Source: Methanobacterium sp. PtaU1.Bin242
GTDB taxonomy: Archaea > Methanobacteriota > Methanobacteria > Methanobacteriales > Methanobacteriaceae
NCBI GenBank assembly: GCA_002067565.1
Contig: MVQZ01000162.1
Coordinates: 1 to 5,371 of the forward strand
Length of the DNA stretch: 5,371 bases
Direction of reading: 5' to 3'
The notes beneath the pieces are model-generated. The model did not search any database and was not told the origin of the DNA. It worked only from the letters and a program-made list of their open reading frames with translations. Of this stretch, positions 4,138 through 5,371 are shown one piece after another. Position 1 is the stretch's first letter. Every line of letters begins with the position of its first letter. The translations under genes and the position numbers were made by a program.

Positions 4138-5371
4138 ATGAGCAGCAAAATAGCCAGAGGAAGTACAATAATCCTTATAGGTTCCTTCATATTCCGTATT
4201 GGAGGATACATATACCGTGTTTCCATGGCCCAACTTTTAGGGCCGGTCGGTTATGGTATTTTAGGATTAACCCTTCCTTTACAGGGTATTTTCCAGTTAT
4301 CATCTGAAGGCGGCCTCTCAATGGCTGTTGCCAAATACGTGGCCGAATATGAGGCTAAAAATCAGTTAGATATGGTTAATCAGATTATAAGAACTTCCTC
4401 TAAACTGATCATATTTATGGGGCTTTTTGTCAGCGTGGTTATACTTATAATAGCAGAGCCTCTGGCAATAAACTTTTTTCATGAACCAAGAGCAGTGCTT
4501 CCCTTCCAGCTCATCGCTCTGATCACCCCTTTCAGCGTTATCACCGGGGAATTAAAGGGTATTTTTCAGGGATTCTATCAAATGCTAAATATTGTAATAA
4601 CCAAAGCCTTTGAGCAGGGATTCATGATCATATTCGCAGTGGCCCTGGTACTGGCTGGCTATTATGTTGCAGGAGCAGTGGTAAGTACTGCCATTGGTTA
4701 CATAGCAGCTGCAATAGCTGCTTTCATTCTTTTCAGGAAATATGTATGGAAAAATATCTCCAGTCACAGGAAAAGTTCCTTGGAAGAACCGGGCAAACAT
4801 TTTACTTTCAGGGAAGAGTTAGGATTGGCAAAAACTCTTCTTTTATTTTCCATACCGGTGGTTATAACCAGTTTGGGAGAATTATTCCTTTATGATATGG
4901 GAACCTTCGTAATCGGACATTATTGGCCTGCCCAGTATGTGGGTTACTACAATGCAGCCAGTCCCATTGCCAGACTTCCCCTTATAATATCCATGGCTGT
5001 GGCCACCGCTGCACTTCCCGCCACATCAGCCGCTTTAAGCAGGAATAATCGGGATTTGCTTGGAATTTATATAAACCAGTCCTTCAGATACGTAACTATA
5101 GTGGTTCTTCCCATGTCAGTGGGAACTATTGTATTTTCCACCCCCATCATCAGCATTCTATTTCCTGGTTATGAATCTGGTTCAATGGCCCTTAAAATTC
5201 TGGCAGCAGGAATGCTCTTCTTCACCATCTACACCGTTTCATCCAGCATATCCCAGGGAATGGGTAAACCTAATATTCCCATGTTAGCCCTGATCGGCGG
5301 TACTATTATTGAACTGGTTGTAAGTATCATTCTGGTACCTTCCTATGATATAAATGGGGCAGCTATAGCCA
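4138..5371 (+). CDS. MOP-superfamily polysaccharide / lipid-linked oligosaccharide flippase, 3' end outside the window
   Basis: The frame is open from ATG 4138 to the window end, 411 codons visible. Family members usually have about 480-520 residues, so the C-terminal fifth or so is missing. The N-terminus (RGSTIILIGSFIFRIGGYIYR, then MAQLLGPVGYGIL) is typical of Wzx/SpoVB-type exporters, which move undecaprenyl- or dolichyl-linked sugars across the cytoplasmic membrane. About a dozen hydrophobic segments can be read, among them 9-27, 90-107, 121-138, 161-178, 181-198, 231-251, 281-300, 320-341, 352-372 and 380-400. A charged stretch at 200-230 splits the N and C lobes. The Shine-Dalgarno site is weak (AGTGGT, seven bases before ATG). 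The substrate is not determinable: surface polysaccharide, N-glycan precursor, or the pseudomurein lipid precursor are all possible. The gene runs away from ribL and no partner genes are visible. Confidence 0.88.
   Translation, partial: MSSKIARGSTIILIGSFIFRIGGYIYRVSMAQLLGPVGYGILGLTLPLQGIFQLSSEGGLSMAVAKYVAEYEAKNQLDMVNQIIRTSSKLIIFMGLFVSVVILIIAEPLAINFFHEPRAVLPFQLIALITPFSVITGELKGIFQGFYQMLNIVITKAFEQGFMIIFAVALVLAGYYVAGAVVSTAIGYIAAAIAAFILFRKYVWKNISSHRKSSLEEPGKHFTFREELGLAKTLLLFSIPVVITSLGELFLYDMGTFVIGHYWPAQYVGYYNAASPIARLPLIISMAVATAALPATSAALSRNNRDLLGIYINQSFRYVTIVVLPMSVGTIVFSTPIISILFPGYESGSMALKILAAGMLFFTIYTVSSSISQGMGKPNIPMLALIGGTIIELVVSIILVPSYDINGAAIA

Noticed and set aside
1..5371. tRNA, rRNA, CRISPR or insertion sequence
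   Set aside because: No cloverleaf with a conserved T-loop, no rRNA motifs, no regularly spaced repeats, and no transposase or terminal inverted repeats were seen on either strand.

Overview
The window looks like chromosomal DNA of a pseudomurein-walled methanogenic archaeon, most likely Methanobacterium or a close relative (order Methanobacteriales). The reasons are a secreted protein with four pseudomurein-binding repeats, an archaeal-type RibL FAD synthase, a DUF169 protein, AT-rich intergenic DNA with BRE/TATA-like boxes, U-tract terminators, and Shine-Dalgarno sites of the GGTG(A) type.

Layout. Positions 1-80 hold most of an RNA that matches the GEMM-I (cyclic-di-GMP class I) riboswitch aptamer: a GAAA-capped hairpin, the GACGCAAAG core, an 11-nt-type tetraloop receptor and a CUACCGAA closing strand. 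Its first strand lies just outside the window. A U7 tract and two hairpins follow, in about 330 bases without a credible gene. A DUF169 gene (423-1202, +) comes next. After an AT-rich gap with a promoter lies a secreted enzyme with pseudomurein-binding repeats and a transglutaminase-like domain (1511-3241, +). It converges on ribL (3380-3835, -) across a bidirectional U-tract terminator. An AT-rich divergent promoter region separates ribL from a membrane flippase of the MOP superfamily (4138 to beyond the window end, +).

Themes. Two of the four genes deal with the cell envelope: the wall-binding cysteine hydrolase/transglutaminase and the lipid-linked-saccharide flippase. RibL makes FAD and the role of DUF169 is unknown. 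No operon joins them, because every gene has its own intergenic space.

The most noteworthy signals are (1) a GEMM-class aptamer in what appears to be archaeal DNA, with no obvious target gene downstream in the window, and (2) two genes, DUF169 and ribL, whose Shine-Dalgarno sites and conserved N-termini both point to AUU initiation codons with identical spacing. No tRNA, rRNA, CRISPR array or insertion sequence was seen.
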